A stretch of DNA of 64,000 bases. Source: Symsagittifera roscoffensis (lineage: Eukaryota; Xenacoelomorpha; Acoela; Convolutidae). A model generated the notes under the pieces. It worked only from the letters and a program-made list of their open reading frames with translations, was not told where the DNA came from and searched no databases. The stretch spans positions 1,165,588 through 1,229,587 of the forward strand of contig NC_087070.1 of assembly GCF_963678635.1 (NCBI RefSeq), given 5' to 3'. How positions within the stretch are numbered: the stretch's first letter is position 1; the number at the start of each line of letters is the position of its first letter. Below, piece after piece: positions 1 through 13,925 of the stretch. A program made the position numbers and the translations under genes.

Positions 1-3000
1 TGTGAAAACTGTCCAAAAATGCCTAAGTCGTAGCTTCTTTCCGCTAAATCTTTACCGCCTCATTAGTTTTTTACTTCACTTGTGCTGAATTAATAATCTG
101 TTAGTCTTGGCGTTAATATTTACTCTGTTTAATAATCCCTAATCTTTTTTCTACATGCAAGTTTGTTGTTTTTATCCATTCTATGTGAACTGTGTCGGAT
201 TCTCCATCACTGTTTTTATATAGAATGTGGAATGATTTCCTATTTGAAAACATTGTTTTGCTTTTACCTGCGTGTTCGTTCTCATTTTTTTCGTGTTCGT
301 TCTCGTGCCTTGTTGTATGTTCCTTTCATTCGGCGTTAGATTCGTGTTGCATGGTCATTTTTCTAGAAAAAACTATTCTGGCGTTCTGTTATGATTTTCA
401 GTTCTTCGTTTCATATTTTACCCACAGGTCTTTATGGTCCATGAATCTCTGTTTTCTTTAATTCCCCCTTCCTGGTCACAAACTTCCACAGTGGAAATCT
501 CTGTTCGGTTACGACATATCTGATTGTTGCAATATCGATGGTAACTTTTTTTGACCCTTTTCTTGCTAAGGAGGGCATTATACTGTCTACATTCCGTTTT
601 TTCTTGTAACGATGATTCCCATTCGCCATCCAGTTCAAATTTTTTTTGAGTCAATGTACTCTTAAATCAAGTGATTCGGTCAAATTCAGATTTCAGTTGT
701 ATTTTGTGGCTTGTCAAGTCCCTTAAAATTAACACGAATGACAACTTCTCAAGTTTTTTCGTGCGGTTTTGTTGATTTTTTTTACCAGATGATGATTTGC
801 TTGACCTGGTAAGCTCCAAATATTTTTACTGCTGCAAATGTTTGATGAAGTTTTTCCGACCCAACGAGCAACTTGAGCACACGTAATGACCGCGGAACTT
901 CCATGCAACTTGGTTGTACTTCTTAAACTTGCTTAATTTAATTGCATGTCGCGTGGTAAAAGCACTTTTGCGGTCAGAGCTTTTGAGAGTTCACCTATCA
1001 TCAGCAGGATGTAATCGCTAATGCATTTTTTTTGTTGTAACAAAAACCCACAAAATTCATTTAATTTTCTATTATTAGTAAAACAAACAAACTTTTATTC
1101 AATAACAAAGTTTTAATCATGGCTTCCGCATTGGCAAAACTATTTTATGAGGTCAAACTGTTTTTTTTGTTAGTATTCCGCAACAGTCCAAAAACAGATT
1201 TGTCGCCGAGTCCGCAACATTTCAAGTTTTCTTTGGTATTTTTTGTTCTTGTTGATTCCACGAACAAACAGCAAAAACACTGTATCGCTCAAAACTGCTC
1301 CAAAAACAGGCGAGTTTGCGGTATTCGCAAGAAAGTTTCCGGAATCCGGAACAGGTTGTGGAACTCACAAACAAATAACTATAGACGTGTACAATGCTCT
1401 CATGGAATCTGCAACAGCATGTGGAATCCGCAAGCTATAAGCAAAACCCGCAGATTGCAATTGGACTCCAAGAGTGCGCATTTAATTTTTGGGATATCCT
1501 CTTTTTTCGGGAAAAAAATTCTTTAACTAGCTCTGATTCAAATTTTTCTGCTTTCTGTAAATCCTCGCGAAACTAAAAAGTAACCCAGAGTTTAGGGTTT
1601 TGTTCTTTGAGAGTGATCGCACAATATCCGTGCTAGAGCAGACGTAACTTAAATTGTAAGAAAACTGGGCTCCAGTCATCCCATGAATGGTTTTATGTTT
1701 TTTTTTGATAAAACGTTTGCGACAAAGAGGTTTGTGGAAGAAATCAAAACCTCCACATTTGACGTTTAAATTACTTTGAAAAAAATGTCTCCCGGCGCTC
1801 CAGAAATTATGTGCCTTTAAATCTCATGAGTGATGTGAAACCTCGTTTTTGAGAAAATTAAAACTCAAATAGCTGAAAAATTGAAGAACTTGATATTTTC
1901 AATAAAAATTGCTCAAAAACGACAAAAAAAACAAACAAACAAAAAATAAATAATTAGATTAAAGCAAGTTCGCCTGAAAATATCTAGGAAAGGAGTCACT
2001 TGTTTTAATATTTTTTTTTCAAGGAGAGTTGTCAATGTTTGAGAAAGTAGGCGCTTCGTTTGAATCTCAATTAGACAAAAAATTCAAGGAAACAAATCAT
2101 CGATGAATAAAATAATTTAGCGAAGTGAAAACCCCAAAAGGTTCAAAACTGCCTCAAGACCTTTTTTGTTTCAAAGGTTTTCTTTTTCCCATGAACGTAT
2201 TATGAGGGAGGTTCCGGCGTTTGCCAAAATTTGTAATTACCAAGACTTTTCTGAAGCAACGATTGTTTTTCTGCTAACTTTTAACCGTCAATGTTTTTAA
2301 TACTCGTTGGCGAGTTATACTTTTTCAGTTCTCAGGCTTAATTACTGTCCTCTTTCTTTATGCCGAGCTCTACTTATTGATGCAGCCAAACTGGACGTTT
2401 TTTCTATCGGAATAACTCAAATTTTTAATTAAAACAAACTGAAAAAGGTCAAAATTAATTCAATTGTTTCGCAGCTGTTGTTTATCTGAAGAGTTTCTTA
2501 AGATAAATTTTCCACCTAACAGAAGTTTCTTTAACAGATCTGCAAAAAGAATTTCTTTTTGCAATATGCATACGCATCTGCTATATCCGTACGCTGGTAA
2601 GTTGAGCTTTTGGAGACTCAGTGATATGAAGTACTAAACAGTGATATGTTTGTACCCAGAACGCATCACGTTGCTAGACTTTTTTGAATCTGTGTTTTGC
2701 ACAACATTTTTTTACTTCTTTTGATTTTTTTGTAGTTAAACAACTCAAATTTTTAGAACACCATTTTCCTCGAAATTAAAATTACAGAAATTGAGCAAAT
2801 TGAATTAACTAAAATCAAATTTTGCTAAAATACTGATTAGTTCGAATTTAGAACTAGTCAAAGTTAAAATGTTAAAACACTACAAATAGGACATAGTTTA
2901 TCAAACTGCCAAACATTCGAAACTGTTTGCTTCCTTGAAAGTTTCAATCTATAGAAAAGTATAACTTTTGACTTTTAGCTGCTTAACGCATGATCAGAAA

Positions 3001-3059
3001 TCTTTAGAAATCTTCGTCAATTATCAAAAGAATTAAAGACCAGAACCAAGGACCATGAA

Positions 3060-3690
3060 TTCTATCTGATTGTAATGGATTTCCCCAGACAAAAAAATCC
3101 ACTATATTCTATTACAGATGTACAAATAATACCACAAAATTGATTATATAGCCATTATAATCGATTATTGTAGAAAAAAAATCCATGAAAATCATTTATA
3201 ATCCATTATTTTTGGCACTGCTTTTGTTTTTGCAAAGAAAATCCACAATAATTGCTTTTTTTTTAAATATAAATCTTTTAAAACCCAAGATAATTGATTA
3301 TAATCCATTTCCTATAAAGAACTAAATGCCAATGTTTTTTTTTACTAAATGCAGTTTCTTTTCCATAATGTATGCCATGTTTTTCACCATGCTCACTAAA
3401 GTTCACCAACCCCACCCCAGTCCCCCTCACCCAGGTTTCAGTTTATCCCCTGAAGTTTGTACCCAGAACAAGTGGCAGTTACTTAACGTCTCCATCCAGG
3501 TTTTTTAGCCCACCCTCTAGCTGAAAGCTGGGTAAACTGGAGGGGGGTTGAACTAGGAGGGGAAGAAACTTTTTAAACTACCAAAAAATAATAGGATTAT
3601 AATACGCTGTAAAGGATTATAATCGAATAAATTCTCATTTTATAGATTCTGCCCATATGATGACAATATATTTGATTATGATTCATTAGC
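3060..3690. repeat. Cluster of gattataatccatt-like motifs
   Basis: The word gattataatccatt and close variants recur on both sides of a short C-rich patch (3390-3550), for example near 3139, 3191, 3294, 3591, 3613 and 3671. Several are self-complementary around ATTATAAT. It may be an old MITE or a degraded minisatellite; the ends cannot be set from this single copy. Confidence 0.3.
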
Positions 3691-5184
3691 GCTCGGTGCC
3701 GGTACAAAAAGTAAGTAATTTTTTGCCAATTTTTTACTGACAGAATTCAATCAATGCAGAAAGTAATGTGCTATGCCAAGTCGAAAAATTTGCCCCATTA
3801 TCCATGTAATAAAGGCAAATAAAGATCGGAAAACAACTTCAAATACCATAGGCTTTCTGCTTCGTCGAGGAATTGAGATATAAACTTATTCCTATCATTT
3901 TTCTGGTATTCTTCTGGACAAAAAACTTTAAAACTGCCAAAAAAAATTTAAAAAAAAAAAACATTTTCATATGAGGCTTGGTTCAAATGAAAATTAAAAA
4001 TAGCTCTGCTCTGGGCTTTTTTTAAGTTAAAAAAAAGTCTACAATAAGTTTTGATGTTTTACCAGAGAATGCCAATTATCTGAAATTATTTTCTGGTAAT
4101 TTAAACCAAAAAAAAACAAGTCTGAAAAGCCACAATTTTTTTGACGTCAAAGTGCGTGGGTATTGAAAACCCAAAAAACTAACTTCACAAATCATTTCTG
4201 ACAAAGTATTCGCGATGAATCAGCGCCAAAATAATTAAAACTTTAAGCTACAAAATTTCGTTCTGCTTTAAAAAGTCGCTGAAAAATACGTTTTTAGTTT
4301 GTTCAATAATTTTTTTGTGACAATTTTCCAACAACCATTTTTTTCTGACAATTTGGTTGTGTTTTCCTCATTCTGATTTCTAAAAAAAATTATTTTCTTC
4401 TGGCCGGGCTGCTAAAACTACCGATGCATTGCAATCAAAAATGTAAGTTCTAAGCTTTGCACGAGCTCAACAAAAACGAATTAGACCACCAAGAAGAAAA
4501 GAAAATTAATGTCATTAAGATGATCAGTTTTCAAAGTCATGACAGATTAAAAGGCTAGTATATTGATCAATTGATATTCACAATTTGTTTTCTTTAGATA
4601 GAGTTTTTAAGTCCGAAAAATTAATTATAGACAACCAGCACCAGACAATACTTAAAATATAGAATTTTTCTATTACAAACTTGCCTAGAAAAATCCATTG
4701 TAAAGACTCTTCTTTCTCTAAATTATTTTGGGAGATAGTTGTTTTGCTTCGTTTAAATATGCTTTTTTAAAAAATTATGAAACTTTTCCTTCTATATCAA
4801 TCTACTAATTTTTACGTTTCAAGTTATATCTATAAATTTTTTTAGTATGATGGGTTTCATAACGAAAATTTTTTGTGTCTATTTTCTCATTCCTGGTTAG
4901 TAAATAACAATTTTTGCTGACTGAATATCAGCTGACATGGTTAGCAATCCGCTAATTTTTATCCAAACATAATGATAGATCAATGGCGATAGAACAATCT
5001 AAAAAAATGATTATCAATGAAAATCATGGCTGACTTTTTTGCTCTCAAAAAGTTTGATTCAGATCTGCAATACCAAATTGCAATTAATATATGCGTGCAA
5101 GTTAACTAAAACTGGATAAATGTACATCATAACAATAGAACCATTATGGTGTACTACCGATTTTGAATTAATTGAAAGTGTTTT

Positions 5185-5275
5185 GGGCTCTTTTTCCTTT
5201 CCCCCACCTCGCACGAGCGGCAACTTTATGGTATAATGAGTGGGTTTACAACGTTAACTTTGATGACTAAAAATG
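5185..5275 (+). repeat. Dispersed repeat, copy 1
   Basis: A stretch beginning with a T/C-rich tract, then cccccacctcgcacgag, then tataatgagt and ttacaa, matches 60968-61055 in the same order and orientation with roughly three quarters of bases equal by eye. It is 56 kb from its partner, which lies just outside the right arm of the large inverted repeat. It could be the end of a dispersed element; no ORF is associated. Confidence 0.55.
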
Positions 5276-5836
5276 ATTGCCATGGCCGTATTATTCCGCT
5301 TCTACGCGCAAATTTTAAAAACAATCAGACAATGTGAAACAAAATTTTATATATCAAAAATCACAGGTAGGGGAAAAGAAAAAGAGTCCTATTTTGAAAA
5401 ACATTTGGGGAGAAAGCCTCTGTTAGTTTTGAAAGTTGCGTTTTGTAAAAACTCAGTTTTCTCAAAATTAAACGTAATTGTAAATTGAACAACTTGTGTA
5501 TGAAATGCATGAAATTCCCATAATTTTTTTCTTGGACAAAAACTATTCTCAAAGCTAAACTCTTAACAAAAATCAAAATCTGAACGCGACAGACAATGAT
5601 AAAACAAAATAAATCTACAAAAAATTTCAATTAACCAAAAAGTTGGAACAAACCATGGCTAAATATTGAAAATTAGTTTTTAGTAACTGAATTAGGTGAT
5701 AAACCTGCTTTGCTGATTAGCGAGCAATTAACTGAAATTAAAATTATCTAAAAGATCTAGACGCTGGTATGCTGAGCTATCACGTACCTGATTATATGAA
5801 CAGACGATGTCGTGTACTTAAAACCGTTATAAACTC

Positions 5837-5970
5837 TTTTGCACCACCCATTTTTCAACAAATAAATACTTTTTTAAATAAGCCGCAAACTGTCTTAAGC
5901 TGTTTTTGCACCACCCATTTTTCAACAAATAAATACTTTTTTAAATAAGCCGCAAACTGTCTTAAGCTGT
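5837..5970. repeat. Exact 67-bp tandem duplication
   Basis: Two adjoining copies of a 67-base unit beginning ttttgcaccacccattt and ending with cttaagctg are identical base for base (5837-5903 and 5904-5970). The identity implies a very recent duplication or a polymorphic variable-number locus. It is non-coding. Confidence 0.9.
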
Positions 5971-8900
5971 TTTTAAAGCAAAAATACGTGTTTGGAAATC
6001 CTAAATATTCTTTAATCAAACTCAAACAAAAATTACATTGAACAAATTTTTAGCTGGATATGAGTTAACCAAAATAATTATTACCAAAGTTATTACAGAT
6101 GAGACAATATTACTGGATTAACGTCCATCCACTTTCAGACAGATGGGATAACTGTTTTATTGGGCATTCTTTTTATTGTCAGGGGAGAATATATTTAGGG
6201 TTAAACTCGACTATAGGGCACTAAAAGGCCAAAGATCCCCACGGAAGAGGCTTATAATTTGCATAAAGTCAAGTTCAGCTTGATTATGTAGATATTTAAC
6301 ATTTTAAGCAAAATTTAAACAGAAACATGAAAAAATCACAAAAAATGGATACTCTTAAAACTTGTTTTTGCATTCGGATGAGCTTTGAAAATTTATTTGG
6401 AAATAAAATTTTTAGCTCAAAGCAAAAAATAATTAAAACTTTTTGACTATAAAAACATGTTTTTACCAACAAATTCTAATTATTCGTGTAGCCATCTAAT
6501 AGTCAACTAGTTGTTTTCGATTGGACTAACTACAAAGATCGGTTTCACAATTCAAACAAGTTGGAAATCATAACTCGAGTTAGCTCTAAAGAACCCTCAT
6601 CGAATCGTAGAGATGAAAAATTAATACAATATTTAGAATCCATAATACCGTATCCGGCTCTGACATTTCTCGGTTGGAGTTTTTTTCGTCTTGCTCAAAT
6701 TTTTCTCTTATACATTTTTAGCTGGATTTAATTTTTGTGCTCGTACTCTCGAGGTTTTTAGGCCAAGCGTAAAGTATAAAGTAAGTTATAACTTTTGTTA
6801 ATATCCTATACCTATAGTACTATTATTGGGCATAACATATTCTTTATTCTTCAATTTTCTAGTTTATTCAGTAAAAACTGATCAATTGATACTTGGTACT
6901 TCAGTTTAGGCCTCAGTTTGGTTGCTTAAACAGGAAACTATGTAAAGTTGAATGATTATCTCATTATCAGTAAACCAAGTTTCAGGGAGCATTCTCTTAT
7001 TTTATTTTTTCAAAAGTTTCTTTTTTAAAAAAAGCAAGTGTGTTTTTGACACAACCGACTGAAAGTGAACTGCGAAGGTATCTCAAAAGATTCTGTCTTC
7101 TTACTCTTTTCTGTCTTCTGTCTCTTCAAGCATTCGGCAAATTCTAATAAATATTAGGTGATGCACTGCAAACGATATTTAGACAAAGCGATGAATCTAT
7201 AATTTTGCTTCAGCCGATTAGAAGGAGTAGGATATAAGGCAATTCAACGCACAAAATACAAGAGGGATTTATAGTGTCAAAGTTTTAGTAGTTTCCCCTA
7301 TCATTTTATTTTTTTGAATAAAAATCAGATTTTGTAAAATATATCTCATGATGAGAAATTGATAATTTGATAATAGCTTCAAGCATTGTTTGGTTTAGTA
7401 ACATATTTTGTATATCAACTTTGCAAAATAATAATCATCGAGTGTTAGTTTCCCCAAAACTGAACATCATTGCTCCGACTTTCGAAGGAATATATACGCT
7501 GGGGTTAATTTTTTTTACTCAGATCAATTCTCAAAAATGTTTCCTCGGGCACTCGATGCATGGAACTTAGTAGTCCCAGAAGGGGCGCGCTAACCACTTA
7601 ATTTTCCTGCTGTATTATTTACGCGTGGCGAGTTATCCACACCTCAAAATCGATCCAAATCCAATTGAGGCAGGCTCATTGGTCTTATAAATTCCATACA
7701 TACTTAATATTCAGCTTGAAATTCATAGTATGTCAATATTTTCTTAACCAACAACTATTCGAGACCAGTTTATGGACAGAAGGAAGATTCCGTTCATTGT
7801 TCTGGAACGAGCAGTGTTTTTTTTTAAATATTTTGATATTTGTAGTCTTTTTTACGCTGCTACCTTATAAAAAAAATCATAATAAGCTCCATAGATGCTC
7901 CATATTTTTATCGGCCAATTAAAAATTGAAAAATTTTAGCTAATATGCAAAAAAAAACTTTATATGTTTATTCATGTCGACAAAATTTTTTTGTTTAACA
8001 ACACGTGCCCACATGCTGTAGTCAACGAGCTGTAAGACGCTAGGCTTTGAAAACAAAACAAACTTTGTTTGTAGTTTCTCACTCAACTCTTTTGAAAAAC
8101 TAGCCCTTAATAAGTTCAAACAAAGACTCCTCGTATAAGGGCAGAGCCATGAATATTCATACTAATCATTAACTGGTCGCGAATATAGTTTTTGTTTAAA
8201 ATATTTTTTTTCTGTTAAACTGGGTTTTACGTAGATTTTATCATAGTTTACGTGTTCAAAATGAGTCATGTATAGACTTAGTAAGAGTATGAAGGCCAAT
8301 TAGCTTACCTGAATTCAAATTGGAACGATTTTATAGAGCGGAAAAATTCGCCACGGGTAAATAAGGCGCGTTATTCCTGCAGCATGAAATTATGAAACGA
8401 GTTCATTAAGGCGACGCGTGCCATAGTAATATGGAGGTGTGGCCCAAGTCAGGGCTCACAAAAATCCAAGATAAGTCACTCGAGAGAAAACACTTTTTTG
8501 AAAATGTTCTGAACAAAAAACCACCCCAAAATGAATACATTCCACACTTACTTCCAAAGTCGGAAAAACAAGGATAGCTTATACAGAGATAGAGTCAGCC
8601 ACAACCCAATAAAACAAGGATAGCAAATACAAGGAGAGAGATTTAGGCAAATTCAAAAAGTAATGGGTTTCGTTTGTAATTTGGATCCTACTGAATCATG
8701 GAAGACTAAAATAAAGCTTGATTTGATCAAACTATATTTCGTTCTATCAATGTTTTTTAAATATTCTTTAGGTAAAAGGAGTCAGTGGTGATTATTAAGG
8801 CTACATTTAACCAGATTGTTATGCCGGCTCTTGGTTAAGCACGAAAAGTAAGCTTTTATTAGCAAATTTTCCAAGCTGTGGAAGGTTTTCTCGAGCTATT

Positions 8901-11900
8901 GCTAAATTCCAAATAAAAACTGTTTAAATGATTCTGGATCTATTAAAAAATTAATTTAGATTGGAAATAATTAACAATTAAAAAAATGCAGCCTTTTTAT
9001 CCTTAATATCAAGATTAGCGGAAATATCAATCTACAAATTTTCCAATTTGGGTTACATTTTCACATAATGCCGCAGCAGTAAACGTTTTTGTTTGATTCA
9101 TAATTACTTACTCTCTTTCTCTTTCTCTCTTTTTTTTATAGGTTTTCCTGATTTAGAAAACCATCTTATTTAAATATATTTTGATGAATGTAGTAAAGTC
9201 TTTTAAATTCTTTGTGTTTCGATGAATTGTGTAAATATGACATATTTCGATAGATTTGATCAAATTTCAATAAGGTTTGTGAATTGTGAAAAAAACAAAT
9301 AATCAATTCAACATGAGCTTTGAAACATATTAATTTCAACCATAGTTCAAATTTCAAGCAGTTCGACTTTAGAAAACTTCTTCGGTTTGGAGACAAACCT
9401 GATTTTCAAAAATATGAAAATGTTTAACTTCCAGAATCTATCATTTAAATTATTTCAAAATGACTGAAAAATATTTTAGTTTTGAGATATGTTTAGAATT
9501 TTTTGGATATAATCATACAAATTTCAAATTTTTTATACAACTCAAGTCTGAATCAGTAAAAAAAACCTCAGAACAATTTCCCAATAACTTTCTCTATTCG
9601 ATCTGAAGAAGTACTCTCTTAGACGTATGTTTGAAAAAGGATTAATTAGATTAAAAATGAATTGATGGTTCATGGTTATATTGAACACTGATTTAGATTT
9701 TAAAGGCATCCAGAGTAAGAGTTCAAAATAGGTCAATACCAGATATTTAACACAGAAAACTAGGCTATGGAATTGAACTTATTACAAACTGAGAGAAAAA
9801 TAGATCATTGATAAAACTTGGTAAAAATTGGTTTTCTGTTGTTTCTGCGAATGATTGGAATTGAGATATTATGTTAAACGGATAAAAAATGCCCAAACTA
9901 AAAGTGAATGTTTTTTTTTATGAATACAGGAAGTTAGTGATAATTTATCACTGTTTTCCTGTATTGATGCGAACAGATTGAAAAAGTTGTAAACTTCATA
10001 CTGTTTTGTAAAATATTTCAGTTCCAACCGACCGTTTGCAAAAAAAAAACAGATTTTGCATCATAAAATAAAAAGGTTTTTGTGACAAATTTCCCGGATC
10101 AAAATTTGGCAAAAAAGTAATTGAAACAATCATACATTTTGTCAATCACCCCTGCGAACTTTCACAAGTAATTTTTTTTGTAAACTTTATCCAATTGTTA
10201 TCAATTTGGCATTCGGAATAACTAGGCCATTCTAAACTTATTGGGTCTTTAAATTTTTTCCTGGAAAAAACCCTCGTTACACCAGAAAATTGATGCTTAT
10301 TAAGGTGGTGTTAAAAAAAAGAGCCATTCAGTTCAACATCATCTGGTTTTATTTCAATTACCAGTACCTAAAAATCTACGGCAAAATACGATGTGATTAA
10401 TTATAACATATTAGTAGCTAATATTGAACCTTCGATTTCCCTTATTTCTGCTCTTACTAGTTCAAGATTGATAGTCATGTTCAACGCAAAAATTCAAGAT
10501 ACCATGTTTAATATACGGCCAAAAATCTTGGACAAGTCATAGCCTTTTAGTCAATAATAAATGAAAACAAAACTTTCTAGTGAATCTAACTGCACTGACA
10601 AAGATAGTATAAGATGAACTGATTCAGCAAAAATCGATAGACAAAAAAAATTTGTTTGCATTAGTTTAAATGGATCATATCTTAAAGCTGAGATGAGTAA
10701 ACATTTAAAAAATTGATTTGCATTTGTTAAATTGATCATGTTTTAAAGCTGAGAATAAATTCTTAATCGATCTAAACCCATTTTATTTTTTATTGCATTC
10801 TTTTGATGCGTTTTTAGTCAATTTTCCCAAATTCAATTCTAATCAGTACAAATCTATTCGTATCCATTGTCTATATAATTATCGTTTCATGCAAAAATAT
10901 ATAGAGATATTTCGACTGATTTGACTTTTAATTAAGGTTGTTAATTGAAAAAAAAGTATATAAAATACGTTATTTATTCAAATTTTTGTGCTTTGAACTG
11001 AAGACAAAATATCGGTATCATTAAGTGCGAACCCTCGAAAGAAAATGCTGAAAGCTCGTTTTAAGAAAAATGCGTTTAAAATTTGACCTTAAAAAAGCAT
11101 TTGAAAAAACTTCGCTTTCATTTACGTTTTATCACTGCGGGTTAAAATTAATCTAATTAGCAACATTAATCCGATACGATGTAAATAGATTTTTTTTAGA
11201 TATTAGTGTCTAAGTTTTCCGGATAGATCAATTTAAATTGATTTAAAATCTTTTTTAGTTCCTAAAGTTTAAATTGTTAGTTTCTAAATTCAAAGTGTAA
11301 ATTTCTAAGTTAAAATTGATCAAAAATGGAAATAAATCAATCCAGAAACTTTTATGCCAGTTTTACATAGTAATTGCGTTAATTAGACCCAGTTCGAATC
11401 CATATTTGTTGTTTTCGGTTTTGAAACACTCTTTTCTGGGTGTATCACAATTGTCTGCTCTTCTTATGATGACTGAGACTGCAAATATAACTTTTTCAAT
11501 TTCTGAAAATCTGATTTTTTGAGAAGAACCTCTCAACTTTTGAGCTGATATGAAACTCCTAGTTTCAAATAATCATATTTGTATTTTCTGTTTTTTTTTG
11601 AAATCTCAACCATTAAAACACCAATAAAATACTATTTTGCTTTCTTTGAAAAGCTTTTGCTGAGTTTTGGCTTATGTACTGAATGATATTTTAAACACTG
11701 TGGTAATAACGAGGAAAATTTCCCTTTGTAAAAAAATCCTAAACTATAGTTTAGATAAACTCTTACCTGGAACAGCTAAATAAGTACAATATGGTACTAA
11801 ATTGCCGCTATAACAACTAATCTCTTTATTTTCAATCCAACTTCGATTAAGATGATAAATGGGAGGGTTTTTATCTCGAAATACAACATATAATGTCAAT

Positions 11901-12502
11901 TTAAAGAGCTGCCCGCGGGGAACTTTTCCATATTAGTGAGTATATGAAAGTAGTAAAATAAGAATAAGCTTTTAAAAACTTAACCCTGAAAAGTTAATAA
12001 CAAAAGAACGACCAAGGAGGATTAAAAAGCTCTTCTATAAAATCAAGGTGCATTTTCGCGTTCTGAATTCTGATTAGATCTTTTTAACTATTTCAAAGAA
12101 CAAGACTTTATGTGCAGTAAAACATGATATTAATACAACAACCCAGAGTAAACGATGGCTATAAATATGGTATTTTAGAGACAGAAAAAAAACCAGTCGA
12201 GGTGCAAAATTGTTGACGGACCATAAAAACCTAATCTGGTCCAGCATTACTCCATAAAGGTACTGCTAATTCAGCCGAAAGTTTTGTAGAGCCAAAAAAA
12301 CGCCTGTTTTTCACAATTTTTGCATCAATTTAATTATTATTATTTTAATGGTCTGCTCTGGTAAGCCGAACGCTCATAAAGTGATTACTCAAATCTGATT
12401 GTAGTATGAAACCGGTGTCATTTTTCCGGTTTTTTTTTTCTCAAAATCGAGTTGAAGTTGAGATAGGCTGAATGGACGTTTCGGCTGGACGATCGGTGTT
12501 AA

Positions 12503-12688
12503 ATTGAAGAGGGTAATACCGGGTACACTAAGTTGATTTTGGATGAAATCGCCGGAAAATCAAAGGAAGATACAACATTACCCAAATTAAGTATATTGCC
12601 TCTCCTTGCCCCGGGATTAGCATGCGACTGTGGTTTGTATCTGAGACAGCGTGCGAACATCCGATTGTTCAATCAGTCGAAACTTACT
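12503..12688 (+). other. Possible coding exon or exon remnant
   Basis: A 62-codon open stretch between stops has an ordinary amino-acid composition (Ile-Glu-Glu-Gly-Asn start, then Asp, Glu, Lys, Pro, Leu, Cys and Arg well mixed) and higher GC than its surroundings. That is unlike the F/N/K-rich random frames nearby. It has no good start codon, and I cannot place convincing splice sites at either end. It lies about 240 bases before the two-exon gene at 12938-13282 on the same strand, so it may be an upstream exon of that gene or a relic. No family is recognised. Confidence 0.25.
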
Positions 12689-12937
12689 TGAAAAAACGAT
12701 TTTATGAAAAAAGTAAATAAAATATTTAAAGACAAACAAACCGAGTTCGGTGATCAAATGTAAAAAAAAACGAAGTAAAGATTCCATCCGCGAGTTATGA
12801 TTATATCACGTGATTACTTTATTTCATAATTCAAGATATAGACGCAGGACTTTGCAACTTTTTTACATTTAATTTAATCCATCCTTTTTTTCATTATTTC
12901 GTAATAATTACTTAATTTCTCATCTCAGCGCCATCGG

Positions 12938-13282
12938 ATGTCTGCACAAGATTGTAGTATGTTGAATGAGAGAAAAACACCAGTTATTGAAGACAGAATT
13001 CTGGGGTTGAAAATTTCCCTGACCTAGTCACAGACCACCAATGCAACTAACAATGTTTTCACTTTTGTCTCTATTTTATCAGCCATTTCTTCGGGGCTAT
13101 TTGACCTGCTAACTAGCATTGTTTGTTTTAGTCAGGCTCAATTACGAAGTCAAACAAAAATAATAGATGAGAAAAAAGCGAAAAAGGTGAAAGCAAAATC
13201 AAAAAAATCTAAATCGAAAATATCTTTGAAGGATGAGATTTCCCCAGGCAAACGTAAATACTCCAGCTACAAATTATTTTAA
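12938..13282 (+). CDS. Two-exon lysine-rich small protein
   Basis: Proposed model: exon 1 is 12938-13005 (ATG, 22 codons plus two bases). A 126-bp intron starts GTTGAA and ends TTTGTTTTAG (13006-13131). Exon 2 is 13132-13282, ending in TAA. The phases join exactly, giving 72 residues. The alternative acceptor four bases later (13135) would bring an early stop. Exon 2 encodes a strongly basic segment, about 15 lysines in 43 residues (repeats of KK, AKS, KSK), then a short tail. AATAAA follows 12 bases after the stop. A possible acceptor (TCTCAG) directly before 12929 means the ATG may be internal to a longer gene. The basic tail resembles histone H1-like or nucleolar tails in composition only; no domain is recognised. 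This is the best candidate in the window for a gene outside mobile or repetitive DNA. Confidence 0.45.
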
Positions 13283-13294
13283 TTCAGAATGGAA

Positions 13295-13300
13295 AATAAA
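13295..13300 (+). promoter_or_regulatory. Polyadenylation signal AATAAA
   Basis: The canonical hexamer lies 12 bases after the TAA of the lysine-rich gene, at the spacing expected for a very short 3' UTR. In AT-rich DNA the hexamer alone is weak evidence; its position is what supports it. Confidence 0.4.
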
Positions 13301-13559
13301 ATCAGTTATTTAATCATTTGCAGAAACCTCCTGTTGGTTAATGCCCGAGCATGAAAATGACTTTTATTTAAGTTTGTTAATATTGTTTTAATGGCATTTA
13401 TCCGCTTGAATGGTTGTTATTAGTATATAAAACTTCTCAAAAAGTGGTTAGGCTGCATTAAAACACAATTAATGGTTATCTGTGCAAGTAGCGCTTTCTT
13501 CGTGTAAGTTCTTACTTAAAAAGTACATTGAAAGTGATTTTGTTCAGAAAAAGTTATGT

Positions 13560-13925
13560 TCTGATAGAGATTTTCTGCCATTTTTCTGAAAGAAGGAGTG
13601 GACTGATACGACGCTTAGAACAGATGAAAAAATCTAATAGAAGATAAAAGTCGTTCGTAAAAAAGAGTAAAGCACAGAAAAAAAAAAACAGATCAGTTTG
13701 TGCCAAAACCGAGTAACATTTTTTTGAACAAATTTTGTTTTGAGAGCACGACTAAAAAAGCTATAAACTGATGCCAATATCAAAAAACTAAGACTATTAT
13801 TGAAGAAAGAACAAGATTTGGCAAGAGGTCGTTAGTTTGTTTAAGTATTCGACGAGAACCCGGATTGGTCTGACAGTAACAATCAGTGCTCTTTCATTAA
13901 TGCAACAGTATAAAAACAGTACTGA
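13560..13925 (+). repeat. Diverged direct repeat, copy 1
   Basis: Shared landmarks with 14158-14500, in the same order: agattttctgc, gaacagatgaaa, aaagtcgttc, gatcag followed by ccaaaaccgagta, aaactgat, and finally attcgacgagaacccggattggt. The copies are about 600 bases apart and considerably diverged, with indels. No coding sequence is maintained between them. Confidence 0.6.

Larger units (their letters stand above)
1..12499. other. Gene-poor AT-rich DNA
   Basis: I see no supportable gene here. Open frames are short, low in complexity (runs of F, L, N, K) and often open on both strands because the DNA is rich in A and T tracts. A block at about 1180-1440 repeats phrases such as tccgcaac, ggaatccg and aaaaacag, and looks like a degenerate satellite rather than coding sequence. 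A CT-rich simple tract lies near 9112-9137. The small repeats that can be delimited are listed separately. Confidence 0.6.

Noticed and set aside
418-654. Two overlapping minus-strand frames of 78 and 68 codons with mixed composition.
   Set aside because: Both are open at once, neither has a recognisable domain, promoter or poly(A) context, and the opposite strand is also open. I could not choose one as real.
1119-1526. 135-codon plus frame.
   Set aside because: Its DNA is made of degenerate repeated phrases (tccgcaac, ggaatccg), and three overlapping frames are open, so it is probably a satellite relic.
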